Shown here piece after piece: positions 25,152 through 36,531 of a stretch of 64,000 nt of DNA. This DNA is from Siphonodentalium dalli (taxonomy: Eukaryota; Mollusca; Scaphopoda; Gadilida; Siphonodentaliidae). The notes under the pieces are model-generated. The model made no database searches. It worked only from the letters and a program-made list of their open reading frames with translations, and was not told the origin of the DNA. Position 1 is the first letter of the stretch. The number at the start of each line of letters is the position of its first letter. The position numbers and the translations under genes are program-made. The stretch is from assembly GCA_032622095.1 (NCBI GenBank), contig CP136064.1, positions 148,794,819-148,858,818 on the forward strand. The letters are read 5' to 3'.

Positions 25152-25519
25152 TCTGAAATGACAAGTATGAATGCTTACAGGTGTTTGTGGTAATTTGTAT
25201 TGTTTGGCCTAACTTAAGGGGAAGGCCAAGTCACCAATTTTGAATGGTCTCCACAGCAAAAGTTAAATATGATTGAAGTAGTTGTCTGGGAACTAAAGTA
25301 GCCATATAATTAAACAGACATAGCATTTAACTGACCACTGCATGGGCTAGGAAAATTGTCAATCTCTGCTAAAATTTATTTTTGAAAATTATTTACCTGA
25401 ATTACAACACTTGATTTACTAGTCGAACTATTACTTTTGAAATATCAATATACAATTCAATAAAAGGTCAGCAGACCACAGTCACAGTGTCCCAGAAAAC
25501 GTGACAAGTCGATGCCACT

Positions 25520-26075
25520 TTGTTAAAGAAATAAAAAAAAATGTTGAAATTTTCTAAGTCGAATTGATAACTAATCATAACTCCATAAAAAAAAAAAATT
25601 TCCCTCATCTATATACATGTTGCACAACTCCGATATGTGGGTAACAATATTCTGAAGTTTCAAATATCTACGATCAAAACTGTAGGAGTTGATTACACCA
25701 TGAAGGTACAATCAGGCCTCACCCTAGTACAGAAAATTATTTTTTTTTAAATGTTGAAAGTTTCTAAGTCGAAAAAGGTCAATAACTCCGTAAAAAATAA
25801 TGTTTCCGTCATCTATATACATGTTGCACTTCTCCAATATGTGGGTAACAACAATCTGAAGTTTCAAATAATGACAAATATCTATGATCAAAACTGTAGG
25901 AGGAGTTGATTACACCATTAAGGTACTACCCTCAAACAGAAAATTATAAAAAATGTTGAAATTTTCTAAGTCGAAAAGGGTTAATAACTTTGTCAAAAAC
26001 TATTTTTTCCGTCATCTATATACATGTTGCACATCTTCAATATATTGGCAACAATATTCTGAAGTTTCAATGCAG
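25520..26075 (+). repeat. Tandem array, ~210-bp unit, about 2.5 copies, inside the Harbinger
   Basis: Each unit holds GAAATTTTCTAAGTCGAA, ATAACTCC, ATCTATATACATGTTGCAC, GGGTAACAATATTCTGAAG and CAAAACTGTAGGAGTTGATT. Starts are near 25538, 25752 and 25957. It is non-coding, and its wording (ATAACTCCGT, TGTTGCAC) resembles mollusc tandem families rather than Harbinger sequence, so it was probably captured. Confidence 0.7.
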
Positions 26076-26079
26076 TGAA

Positions 26080-26663
26080 TTAGATCATGCCCGGTAGCCA
26101 GAGAAGAGATTCATGGCATGATCTAGCAGTGAATCTGACAGTCACATTGTGATTGTCTATTAAAACTTAAATTCAAAATTGGTCACCTGTGTGACTTTAT
26201 CTTTTAATACTATGTACAACGCAAACGGAATACTTTATATGTACAAATGTAATGTACAACACTCAGCATTTATATATGCGATTCGCCCAAATCATAGTGA
26301 TACAAGTTATACAAACTCTGCTTCAACTGATATCTCTGCAGGAACTTCTGCCATTTTCGCCATTCGATGATTCGTGTCAACAAGTCAAAAATGATGACGA
26401 AATCGCATGCAGACAGTCAAAGTGCGCATGCGCTTCGCCGATGAGGTCCCAAGCGGGGAGCGATTTCGTGGGAAACTGGTTAGCGCGACGCGTGTCTAGC
26501 TCGTCGCATAAAACGGCGTCGAGCCACAGACGTGTAGCACGTCGGGGCCAGACGTGTAGCACGTCGGGTCGTGCTAGAGAATTTTTGACGAGCCAGATGG
26601 TTTTATACGTCGAGCCCCAGTCGCGCTTGTGTGGACTTAGTTGATTTACCACCAAAAAGCCTG
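26080..26663. other. Right subterminal region of the Harbinger, CpG-rich
   Basis: 26380-26663 is clearly richer in GC and CpG than the rest of the window, with repeated GACGTGTAGCACGTCGGG and an internal terminal-repeat-like copy. It is probably the promoter side of the Myb gene or a transposase-binding region. The short open frames here on both strands look like by-products. Confidence 0.5.
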
Positions 26664-26700
26664 GCGCGACCCGTGTCTAGCTCGACGTATAAAACGGGCC
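26664..26700 (-). repeat. Right terminal inverted repeat of the Harbinger
   Basis: Inverse of the left end. TCA follows at 26701-26703. A second, internal copy in the same orientation lies at about 26490-26523 (GACGCGTGTCTAGCTCGTCG then CATAAAACGG). Confidence 0.92.
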
Positions 26701-26703
26701 TCA

Positions 26704-26817
26704 GCCATGACTATATCACCCCTAGCAATATACATGTATAGTCTATTAATATTTATTTGTAATTGTACTTTCCATGTGTGTGTATTGTAAATAAAATTAT
26801 CCTATCCTATCCTATCC
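26704..26817 (+). mobile_element. LINE A 3' end with (ATCCT)n tail, displaced by the Harbinger
   Basis: The sequence after the TCA duplication continues a 3' untranslated region: TGTATTGTAAATAAAATT followed by four TATCC-type repeats (26798-26817), the simple-repeat tail used by CR1-like LINEs instead of poly-A. The word TATCACCCCT at 26713-26722 is the inverse of AGGGGTGATA at 21248-21257, so the two halves once formed a hairpin across the insertion point. Confidence 0.75.
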
Positions 26818-27805
26818 AGTCACACCTCTAGTTATATTTATTGTTCATTGTACAATGAAAGCTGGTTTCGTTTTATTTTGCAAGAACTTTTAGGTGAAAA
26901 CTGCAGAGGTTGTATATCAAGCAGATTTTTGGGATTATTCTTTTCATAGGGAAATTTTATGCTGATTACCGGTTTATGGAAATCAATTTAACAATTTTTG
27001 GACACTGTCCCACTTATAATCAAAGTTATTCGGTTGTATAGTAAACCGTGTAAAACAAACATGGGATTCAATAATACCTGGCATTTTCCGACATCGAAAT
27101 AAATTAACGCAGATTAATCGTCGATTGAAATGCTAATCGATTATCTGGTTTATCAACGGTTCATCGATTATACGATTAATCGCGGCACCCCTAAAGTGTT
27201 GAAAATTCCAGAAATGTAACTAGTATTTACACCGCAAAGGTGTGCTCTTCTGTGAATTGTGCACTTCAGTTTCTGTGTTACATTCAATAAATAATCAGAC
27301 AGATCTGTTTTAATGATATGTGTACCATTAAATATATATGAAAACATTCTTGTAAATTACCAATACGAATGTTCACTTCTAGGTGGTTATCTAATATGTT
27401 GCTTTCGTCATAGCATGGCTTGGAGTTACGGCCATTTTGACAGCCATTTCATGGCCACGATTGCATTATTTTCTGTCCTTCTCACTCTATTCGCTCCCAT
27501 ATTCTAATTTTACACAAAACTTTATATATTGGATGGAGGAGTAAGACGTTCTGGTGTCGATGATGAGGGATATTGTAGAAAAATCCTACTTCCCAAGGCC
27601 ATAAAATGGGCATTTTTAAAATCTCTGTTAAAAAAACTGCTCAAAGCGGATTCTTGCAGATTTTTTATATGTTAATTGTTATAGAGGATATCTTCCTCTT
27701 CAAAATTGAATAAAAACCAACTTAGTAATAGTCCAAATTTGTTTGTGTCTCATGTCAACAGGTGCGGAATAAATCATATTCGACTAGTGCCTTTGTACTG
27801 TAGTT
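26818..27805. other. Intronic sequence with repeat relics
   Basis: 27390-27530 is a copy of 3040-3180. 27680-27740 is an inverted copy of the 1064-1235 unit. Between them I see no gene. Confidence 0.5.
27085..27195. mobile_element. hAT-like terminal relic
   Basis: Alternating TTAATCG and CGATTA words end in TTAATCGCGGCACCCCTA, which looks like a hAT right end with subterminal repeats. No left end or 8-bp duplication was found. Confidence 0.35.
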
Positions 27806-29397
27806 ATTAGCTCAACTTTACTTTGTAAAGTTTGAGCTATTGCCATGGCTTGGTATCCGTCGTCCGTGTGTGTGTGTGTGTGTCTGTGTGTGATGCGTCA
27901 ACAATTTCCTTTAGCACGGGCTACAGATCGTACCTTTGGTCGGATCATTATGAAATTTGTCATAGCTGTTGACATTGACATGTAGATGGGAACGAGTCAT
28001 CTTGGGGTCATTCGGGAAAAAAACATCGCCGCCAGTGGCCATCTTGGATTTCAATATTCAATCCATTAGCACGGGCTACAGGTCGTACTGTTCGTCTGAT
28101 CATCATGAAATTGGGAATGGGAATGAGTAATTTTGGGGTTGTTCGGCCAAAAAACATGGCCGCCGGCAGCCATCTTAGATTTTACTCTTTGCATGACTAA
28201 ATTCTTTGGCACGGCCTACAGGTCGTACCTTTGGTCGGATCATCATAAAAGTTTTCATGGATGTTAACAATGACATGTAGATGGGAACGAGTCATTTTGG
28301 GGTCATTCGGCATAAAAACATGGCCGCCAGCAGCCATTTTGGATTTTACTCTTTGTATGGCTAAATCCTTTAGCACGGGCTACAGGTCGTACCTTTAGTC
28401 TGATTATCATGAAATTTGTCATGGCTGTTGAAATTGGAATGTAGATGGGAACGAGTCATTTTGGGGTCATTTGGACAAACAACAAAATTCAATCCATTAG
28501 CACGGGCTACAGGTCGTACCTTTGGTCTGATCATCATGAAATTTGTCATGGATGTTAACATTGACATGTAGATGGGAACGAGTAATTTTGGGGTCATTCG
28601 GCCAAAAAACATGGCCACCGGTTGCCATCTTAGATTTACTCTTTGCATGACTAAATTCTTTGGCACGGCCTACAGGTCGTACCTTTGGTCGGATCATCAT
28701 AAAATGTGTCATGTATGTTAACAATGACATGTAGATGGGAACGAGTCATTTTGGGGTCATTCGGCCAAAAAACATCGCCGCCAGCAGCCATCTTGGATTT
28801 TACTCTTTGTATGACTAAATCCTTTAGCACAGGCTACAGGTCGTACCTTTAGTCTTATCATCATGAAATTTGTCATGGCTGTTGAAATTGGAATGTAGAT
28901 GGGAACGAGTCATTTTGGGGTCATTCGGACAAAAAACATGGCCGCCAGCAGCCATCTTGGATTTCAAAATTCAATCCATTAGCACGGGCTACAGGTCGTA
29001 CCTTTGGTCTGATAATCATGAAATTTGTCATGGATGTTAACATTGACATGTAGATGGGAACAAGTAATTTTGGGGTAATTCGGCCAAAATACTTGGCCGC
29101 CGGCGGCCATCTTAGATTTTCTCTTTGCATGACTAAATTCTTTGGCGCGGCCTACAGGTCGTACCTTTGGTCGGATCATCATAAAATGTGTCATGGATGT
29201 TAATATTGACATGTAGATGGGAACGAGTCATTTTGGGGTCATTCGGCCAAAAAACATGGCCGCCAGCAGCCATCTTGGATTTTACTCTTTGTATGACTAA
29301 AATCCTTTAGCACGGGCTACAGGTCGTACCTTTAGTCTGATCATCATGAAATTTGTCATGGCTGTTGAAATTGGAATGTAGATGGGAACGAGTAATC
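27806..29397 (+). mobile_element. AGCTCAACTTT-headed element with ~160-bp tandem array (block 3)
   Basis: The head TTAGCTCAACTTTACTTTG and its inverse AAAGTTTGAGCTA form a hairpin (27809-27840). A CGTCGTCCGTGTGTGTG run follows (27858-27890), then about nine units of 155-170 bp with GGCTACAGGTCGTACCTTTG, ATCATGAAATTTGTCATGG, ACATGTAGATGGGAACGAG and CATGGCCGCCAGCAGCCATC. Units begin near 27903, 28060, 28200, 28370, 28497, 28660, 28822, 28978, 29143 and 29308. It ends about 55 bp before a DCAF17 exon. Open frames across it are repeat artefacts. Confidence 0.8.
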
Positions 29398-29451
29398 TTT
29401 CCTGAAACTGTCTTGACTTAATAATAATTTATATTTATCTTCTTGTTTTAG

Positions 29452-29588
29452 GATGACATTCCACTGCCCAACATGGAACACAAAAGAAGTCTCATTACTG
29501 TGTCAGCTGACAACTGGCTTCATAGATATGATCTGGATAACGGAACACTGTATCAAGAAATATTTCTATCAACAAGACACAACTTTAG
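29452..29588 (+). CDS. DCAF17: DCAF17 ortholog, exon 2 of the visible part
   Basis: The acceptor is TTCTTGTTTTAG and the donor is AG|GTACTG. The frame encodes DDIPLPNMEHKRSLITVSAD, then NWLHRYDLDNGTLYQ and a final HNF plus two bases of an Arg codon. The pattern SLI-(T/A)--(A)-NWL-R, then a TG or NG turn and a KFR/NFR end, follows DCAF17 and looks like a beta-propeller blade. Reading on past the donor stays open for 35 codons and even starts FRY, but the next exon gives FRHLSWN, which fits the family far better, so the donor at 29589 is preferred. The exon sits directly after a ~160-bp tandem array; the last array unit ends about 55 nt upstream of the acceptor. Confidence 0.88.
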
Positions 29589-30480
29589 GTACTGTCTATC
29601 ATATATATCATATATGGATCAGGATTGCACAATGTTCTCGAAAAGAACATCTATATTGATTAATGGCACAGATGGCCTTTGTTATAGGTTATAGGTGATA
29701 ATTTAGAAATAACAATTACCAAATTATGAAAATTTCCTCAAGAATATACCTCATATAATGATAGAATGAATACGATATTCGGCCAAAATAAAAAAGACCT
29801 GTGTTTCCCGCCCGCCCCTATTTCGGCACCCCCGACAGTTTTCATTTTATTGATTTTGCAAAATTAGTACGCATCCGATTTTATTTTCCTTGTAAACTGA
29901 TTCATTTCCGAAAAAATGGACACATCGCGTGTACTGTTAAACCGGAAAGGAAATTATACCACACTTCAGTTAGGTCACAGCTGAATCAAATGAATTTTTT
30001 CATGTTTTATTCAATGAAACAATAAATTACACTAAATGTATATTCTAATATTAGGACAAACAAAAAAAGTGTTTTGATTCTCGGGCAATTTTTTTTGAGA
30101 ATCGATGAGGGAGCGAGGGTTTTATTTTTATTTTTTATTTTTGTTATGGGGATAATGCCCATAGTTAGCATGGGTTATTATACCTTCCCAGGTTAAGAAA
30201 ATGTAAGGAGAACATTGTTTTGACAAACTAATGTATTCCACTATAAAGAATGACCATAATAAGATCGTTCTCAACGTTGTAGATGGACCAGTCTACTAAC
30301 GTTTTATCACCTGTTGTCACATTTAATTGGAAGAGAATATTTGCGTTTCTAATATTGTTTGGTAACAAGCATGATTAATAACAACAAACAGAGCTAAATA
30401 TCCGGTTCAATTACTAAAATAAAAATACGGAAATTGAATAGTTGTCCCCTCTTTGGCTTAGCTACTCGGGGCGATAGTTA
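29589..30480. other. Start of the second large intron, nothing recognised
   Basis: An open stretch continues from the exon to 29694 but matches nothing better than the spliced product does. Poly-T at 30120-30145. No other features. Confidence 0.5.
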
Positions 30481-30484
30481 CCTC

Positions 30485-31100
30485 AAACAAGGATCTGGAG
30501 GGGCACCCCATCCATCCACAAATAGTGGGCTCCTTGGACTATCGTACGGGACGTCAATAGTGGACTCATTCAATATAAAAAGCAAGGTCCATTGCTGACC
30601 TCTGAGATTGCCACTGACAGGATAATGTTGCGTTTATGAGGCAACATATTAATAGCGTTGTGCGCATTTCATACAGACAGAAGAAGATCCTTACCAGATG
30701 CTTCCCCTAGTGGGAGATATTCACTAGCATTGGGTGTAGGATGCCAGATCATATGATCCGCCCACTAGATTCACACTTCCGGCGATTGTTGTCTCAAGAA
30801 CAAGTTGCAATTGGAGGGGCACCCCATCCGTCCCAGAAGGGGTACCTTGAACCATCGACCCGTCGGGGGTCAGCCAGAAGGGCAAGAATGGTTGGGGGTG
30901 CGGTGCGCCTTGGTCTCTGTATTTCACTTCCCACCTGCCATCTGTTTCTGCTCCTTTTGGGTTGGTGCCACAATCACGGTGCATGTTTCTCACAACTCCT
31001 TGACATAGGGATCTCGGTTCCTGGCTGCCTTCAGGTCATGGATACAGCGGCCTGTGATTTCTCAGTTGGGTTTAACTTTAGAGCTGGCCGGTATTTCAAC
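30485..31100 (+). repeat. GC-richer block with two copies of a GGAGGGGCACCCCATCC unit
   Basis: GGAGGGGCACCCCATCC at about 30498 and 30813 opens two diverged ~70-bp copies ending ATCG(A/T)ACGGGACGTC or a similar word. The block 30740-31090 is open on both strands without recognisable protein motifs. Its higher GC makes it a candidate for a non-coding RNA or an old gene fragment, but I cannot support either. Confidence 0.35.
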
Positions 31101-31511
31101 ATATTGAATATCGTCAGGTTGTAAATGCAAAGCCTTATTGAAACCGTGAGTAAATTATATCTCAACGCCAGGCTCCAAAATACATTTACTTTTGTGAGAA
31201 TAAAATGCTGAATCAAGTTAATCATACAGCACTGAACTTTGAAAAGTTTCGCTAGAATCATTACGAGAATCGTTTTGGTGATTCTCATTGAATCTTAAGG
31301 CTTGCAACCACTTGTTGACTACTTTAGCAGACAGCTGATTAGAAGTAGCCTTTCTCGGTCACTCTGATTTCTTCTCATACCATTCTCTTATCTTCTTATC
31401 AATGACACGAGACACATTGACAGCGACGATTGTATTTTGGGGCTTCATTTAGACCAATAAATTGTTGAATGACGGCTCAAGGTCCATAATGTTCAATGAT
31501 TCATTAGGATA

Positions 31512-31690
31512 CAGTCAATTCCAATTAATCGAATAACGGTTAATCAAATAATTCGTTTATTATAATAATATTTCAGATTCCAAAACCATTTTAATAGTAC
31601 ATCTGTATTTTTTAATTGCTTATTCGAATAGACTCCCAAGCGGACTATCGCTTAATAGAATAGAATATTCGCAAAAATGTGCTCTGAAAG
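31512..31690 (+). mobile_element. Probable left end of a pogo/Tigger-type element
   Basis: TA then CAGTCAATTCCAATTAATCG, followed by AATAACGGTTAATC and similar words, is the form of a Tigger-type terminal repeat. A CENPB-type N-terminus lies downstream at 34822. A right end was not identified; 35370-35410 has related words (ATAATTGGTTATTCAAAT). Confidence 0.45.
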
Positions 31691-31953
31691 TCTGTATTTT
31701 CGTGCATTCTAGAACTTAGTTGAAGGTATTTCATCCAAAATATTATAGTTTATGTCAAGAAACCGCAGACAATCGTATTAGATCGAAAATGGGTGACATA
31801 AAACATTTCAAAAGCGAGTGCTTTACGGTCATAAGTTACTTTAAGAAAGTGATTTTTCAATTAAATGTGAATATTAAAATATTATAATAACACTTGTCTT
31901 GTTGTTTTATTGCCCAACATTCCCATAATTCACGCCATAAATGACACCCTTAA

Positions 31954-34358
31954 ACGGTCACTATGAATACCGAACACAACCGAACATAACCGAACACAAC
32001 CGAAAACAAGTCAAAATAAGGGTTAAAAGACGGAAATATATGAAATAAAGTTTATAATGATGTTTGTGTATATGTGAGCTAGTGATATGTGAAGTTTGAT
32101 GCAATTTGGCCGATTAAAAGTTACGTTAATGAAAGTTTTATTTAATTTCACGCCGAGTCAGAGTCCGGCGTGATGGCGGCTAGCTCTATGAATACCGAAC
32201 ACAAGTCCAAATAAGGCGTATATAAGGGAAATATATGAAATAAAGTTTATAAAGATGTGTGTGTATATGTAAGTTAGTGATATGTGAATTTTGATGCAAT
32301 TTGACCTATTAGAAGTTTAGTTATTTGTAGGTTTATGTACAATATTAGCTGCCGGCACGCAAACCATGCAGAGTTCGGCGTGATGGCGGCTAACTCTATG
32401 AATACCGAACATAAATTCAAATAAGGCGTATATAAGGGAAATATATAAAATAAAGTTTGTACTGATGTGTATTTATATGTAAGTTAGTGATATGTGAAGT
32501 TTAATGCAATTTGGCCGATTAAAAGTATAGTTATTTGTAGGTTTATGTACAATCTTAGCTGTCGGCACACAAACCATGCAGAGTTCGGCAAAATGAATAC
32601 TGACCACAAGTATAAAAGGGAAATATATAAAATAAAGTTTATAATGATGTGTATGTGTATGTATGTTAGTGGCATGTGAAGTCGGCACGCAAGCTAGGGT
32701 TCGGCGAGGATTTCTATGAATATTGAACACAAGTCGAAATAATGGATGATTAAGCCATCACCGACAGGTGATAATTAATTTCCCCTAACATCTGGCACTG
32801 CGCAGTAGAGCCTTTGTTGCTGATTAATTACCGATGTGCGATCGCTGATTACTCTGGCTTACCGAAAATATTTCAGGGATGTTTTGACAGTGATATTCAA
32901 GCAAGGTTTCACAGATTTCATAGAAACCAAAATGGTTGAATAAACAATATATTGGTGATGACCGACTTAACAGACAATTTATCAGAAATAGTTGACGATC
33001 AATTACGGACATTAGAGGTGCTTTACATGGCTGTGGAAATTTTCAATTAGCGAATCAGGCAATATCATTAAAAGTAAACAATAGTACATGGGTAAATATG
33101 ACAGCAGACCAACGTGACCGACGACTAAAACGACTAATGACGTATGTTTATGATACTGCTAAACTACAAACATCAATACACGCCAAAGAGTCGTTTGATG
33201 TGTCTGAGTTTCCGGCATTGGGTCATTTTGAATTCTAACTCAAGTCTTCTGAGTCTAATGTTCGTTCGCCAAAGCTTGACATATATACAATAGTATATCG
33301 ACTTCCTGGATTCCTTCCTGCTTTTCTTCGAGTTTTCGTTTTGCCACACGCAGGGGCCATTTCCATCCACTGACTTCAAGGAGAACAAGCTCTGCCCATC
33401 GTTCCACCGAGGGCAGAGTTTGCCTACCTAATGTTGGGTGTTCTTGAATGTCAGTGGGTGGATTTGTCTTCAACGAATGGCTGTATATGCAAATATACAA
33501 AAAAAATTAGCATATAGACTTGGATGTACCGGTCATTGCTAAAACTATGACAATAGTCAGCTCACAAGAGCAAGCTCTATTGAATGAGCAATGTGTCATG
33601 TATAATATACACAAACTGTATGTCAAAACAACTCAGTATGTAACAAAGAGACAATAACACAAAATATCCTGTTTTGGTGGTAGCCAGCCAACTGATTACC
33701 TGTAAGCTAATTTATCAACGGTGAATGCATGCCGAACACAAGAGTGCACGGCGTAAAATTATTATAAAAACTACCAATAACATAACTTTTAATCGCCCAA
33801 ATTGCACCAAACTTCACATAATAATCACTAGCTTACATATACACACATCTGTATAAACTTTATTTCATATATTTCCCTTATTTGGACTTGTGTTCGGTAT
33901 TCATAGAGTTAGCCGCCATCACGCCGGACTCTGGTTTACGTGATGACAGCTAATACTGTACACAAACCTACCAAAAATAAACTTCTAATAGGTCAAATTG
34001 CATCAAACTTCACATATCACTAGCTTACATATACACACACATCTTTATCAACTTTATTTCATATATTTCCCTTATTTACGCCTTATTTGGACTTGTGTTC
34101 GGTATTCATAGAGTTAGCCGCCATCACGCCGAACTCTGGTTTACGTGATGACAGCTAATACTGTACACAAACCTACCAATATAACTAAACTTCTAATAGG
34201 TCAAATTGCATCAAACTTCACATATCACTAGCTCACATATACACACACATCATTATAAACTTTATTTCATATATTTCCGTCTTTTAACCCTTATTTTGAC
34301 TTGTTTTCGGTTGTGTTCGGTTATGTTCGGTTGTGTTCGGTATTCATAGTGACCCCTA
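31954..34358. mobile_element. Foldback element with satellite-filled arms, TTAA at both ends
   Basis: The left arm 31954-32740 and right arm 33720-34358 are inverted copies. From outside in they read GGTCACTATGAATACCGAAC, then ACAACCGAACATAACCGAAC, then ~200-bp units with AAATATATGAAATAAAGTTT, TATATGTGAGCTAGTGATAT and ATGGCGGCTA(A/G)CTCTATG. There are three to four units per arm. TTAA occurs just outside each end (31950-31953 and 34359-34362), which would fit piggyBac-type insertion, though the terminal bases differ slightly. The 1-kb loop (32740-33720) has no recognisable gene. Confidence 0.75.
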
Positions 34359-34821
34359 TTAAATTTTGTAAGCAGTGTTGGAAAATCCCGCATCTATAGT
34401 CTATAGTAGTCTATAGTTTATATCAATGTTCAGAATTTTTTTTTTTTTTTTTCAGGAGACTAATAAACCGGACACTTTATTCGTGACCCGTTGTCCACAT
34501 AGAGGATGTTACAATAGCGACTAATTGCATGTTTAACAAAAGCCAGTACTGTAGTTGGACAGACACCTGTTAGCGACTCGGTTCTTTTGTATTTGATGTC
34601 TGTTAATGACCATGCATAAAGAACTGTTTTGTTCGTTTCACACTCTATGGCGCGAACAAATGATTGTCCCATTAATTATGACAGAGTGTTTGTTTAAGTA
34701 TTTGTTTGAGTACACCCGCTAACAAAGGGCAAATTATCGTGTCACTTGTAAAAACAAAATCGTACCAGGGCTATTATAAATGCGATGCTGTGGGTACACC
34801 AGTCATAATTACTCAGTCATT

Positions 34822-34917
34822 ATGAACTCGAAACGAAAGCGCAACGACCTCTCCCTGGCGGATAAGTTTGAAGTGATTAAGTTACTAGACCAGAAGTTTT
34901 CTCAGACTGAAATTTAA
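34822..34917 (+). pseudogene. N-terminal fragment of a pogo/Tigger transposase (CENPB helix-turn-helix)
   Basis: ATG opens MNSKRKRNDLSLADKFEVIK, then LLDQKFSQTEI and a stop. The basic start, the LSLADKFEVIKLL helix and the SQTEI turn are the first part of the CENPB-N domain that begins Tigger transposases; a full protein would be about 450-600 residues. Everything after the first 31 codons is missing: the sequence drops into AT-rich non-coding DNA at 34918. The upstream 400 bp is probably the transposon's 5' region, and the foldback element at 31954-34358 separates it from the likely left end at 31512. Confidence 0.6.
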
Positions 34918-34974
34918 TATTTATCTGTTATATGTTTTAAAATAAATCATGTTCCATAACATGTCTTCCTCAAT

Positions 34975-35125
34975 CACTATATGTGCTTCTATCAATCAAA
35001 GGTGAATAACTCTAACCAGTCCTTCAATGTAAACATTAAACATGTGCTTCTATCGATCAAAGGTGAATAACTCTAACCAGTCCTTCAATGTAAACATTGA
35101 ACACGTGCTTTTATCGATCGATGTT
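34975..35125 (+). repeat. Tandem repeat, ~62-bp unit
   Basis: GTGCTTCTATC(A/G)ATCAAAGG, then TGAATAACTCTAACCAGTCC, recurs at 34983 and 35045, with a partial third copy at 35105. Confidence 0.75.
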
Positions 35126-36530
35126 TTTACAATTTTCCCTCGGTAAAAAGTAACAACAAACACACAATCTGACAATGGTATTACAAATATTTTAATATTA
35201 TATGAAACAATCAATAAAGAGAACAATAGTATGAAGTAAATACACATTTAATAACAGGTATTTTAAAGTTTTTATATCAAACAAACATCGGTCAAGTCAG
35301 TGGTACATCGTCAACTCGAAATTACGTTTTGGTGCATCGTCAACTCGAAATTACAACGTTTTGGTGCAAATTCGTCTAATCAAATAATTGGTTATTCAAA
35401 TAAAAAATTGCTGCACCGAGCATATTCTATTAACCGAAATCGACTTTTGTTCGCGTATTCCATGGTTCATTACAAATGTTCCGTAATTGTTTGTATGCGC
35501 GAACTCGTGTCCAGGAGCTGGTGTCTCCATTGGTAATCACGGCAGTAATCTGGACACTGTAAGCCTGTAATTCGCTCAATGTTGTGGCAAACTCAGGAAG
35601 GCAGGATCTTTATCGACAGGACACATGCCAATGAGGTCATTCCATGAATACTCCTTTACTTCCTGGTTATACAGTAAACGCAGCGTTTTCTATCTCATGT
35701 GATTTCACTTTCTCTTTTTCAAAAGAAAAATAGTTTTCAATAAAAACCGTATATCGCAATGTTATTTGGACAAAATCACTGTATTTGAATCTCCATTAGT
35801 GGCTCATCTTGGCACATTTGATTCTTCTGTTGCTTTCCGAAAACAGCATTGTAGTGTGCTCTGTCATCAAAGGAATTCTAGGTTTCCTACAAATATTCTT
35901 TTTGTTCCAAATTACATGTATGGTTGGTGTAAACAGTATTTATTCCATATTATTCGTATATTACAAAAAACAAGACAAAGATTAATAGTGATGATATGAA
36001 AGGGATTCGACAACAAGCTTTAAGCTTTTGGGAGTCGTTTCCGATTGGCTAATGACAAGGTCCATCCTGTGAGAGTGATTTTATAACATTTCAGATTGTT
36101 TCAAGTAGATGGGGGCTTCATGTTTTAAATTGTTGACGTTTTATCGCGTGTACTATAGTCTACTCACAGGATGGATAGAGATTAATATTATTCACCATAA
36201 GGTGTATGACCTGTTCATGCCCTCTGGATATTTAGTCCTTAGTTGGATAATCCAGTTTTGTATTGTTTCGCCGACATCGAGTATTGATTGTTCTCGATGT
36301 CTGAGTCAGTGTGTGAGGCTAGTGACATGATGTGAGAGATAGTTGTGTTTACTGACTAGCTGTTTGTGAGCATTTGATGTATCCCTTATAAATGTGTTGA
36401 TGGATTCTTGGTGCAAGAGTTTAAAAATATAGTTGGTGGGGGTTTATTTTTTTATAAACTGTTTGTTGAGTGCTCATGTCAAGTGTTTGATGTTTATGTC
36501 CTGTCGGGTTTCTGAGGGGTGTACCACTAA
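35126..36530. other. Intronic sequence with nothing firmly recognised
   Basis: 35300-35360 has a 30-bp direct repeat (GGTGCATCGTCAACTCGAAA, or TACATCGTC, in two copies). The word CATCCTGTGAG at 36064 is inverted at 36166 and again at 38267. No gene. Confidence 0.45.
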
Positions 36531-36531
36531 G

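Larger units (their letters stand above)
21269..26700. mobile_element. Complete PIF/Harbinger DNA transposon, 5432 bp
   Basis: The 37-bp terminal inverted repeats at 21269-21305 and 26664-26700 begin GGCCCGTTTTATACGTCG and differ at two positions. The flanking 3-bp duplication is TCA (21266-21268 and 26701-26703), as expected of this superfamily. It carries both genes typical of these elements: a DDE transposase (+ strand, 22120-23116) and a Myb/SANT-like protein (- strand, 24291-25151), arranged tail to tail. It also contains a nested 200-bp MITE and a tandem array. It sits inside LINE A. Confidence 0.92.

Noticed and set aside
28370-29212. Several 70-100 codon frames on the minus strand within the tandem array
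   Set aside because: They repeat with the ~160-bp period and change with each unit's indels; a by-product of the array.
29589-29694. Read-through extension of the DCAF17 exon (frame stays open and begins FRYCLS)
   Set aside because: The spliced alternative joins to HLSWNSVMESICLKS at 47146, which matches the family much better and keeps phase; the extension has no fitting donor.
30724-31124. Overlapping open frames on both strands, up to 127 codons
   Set aside because: The GC-richer block lowers stop frequency on both strands; no motif or splice context. Kept only as a repeat block.
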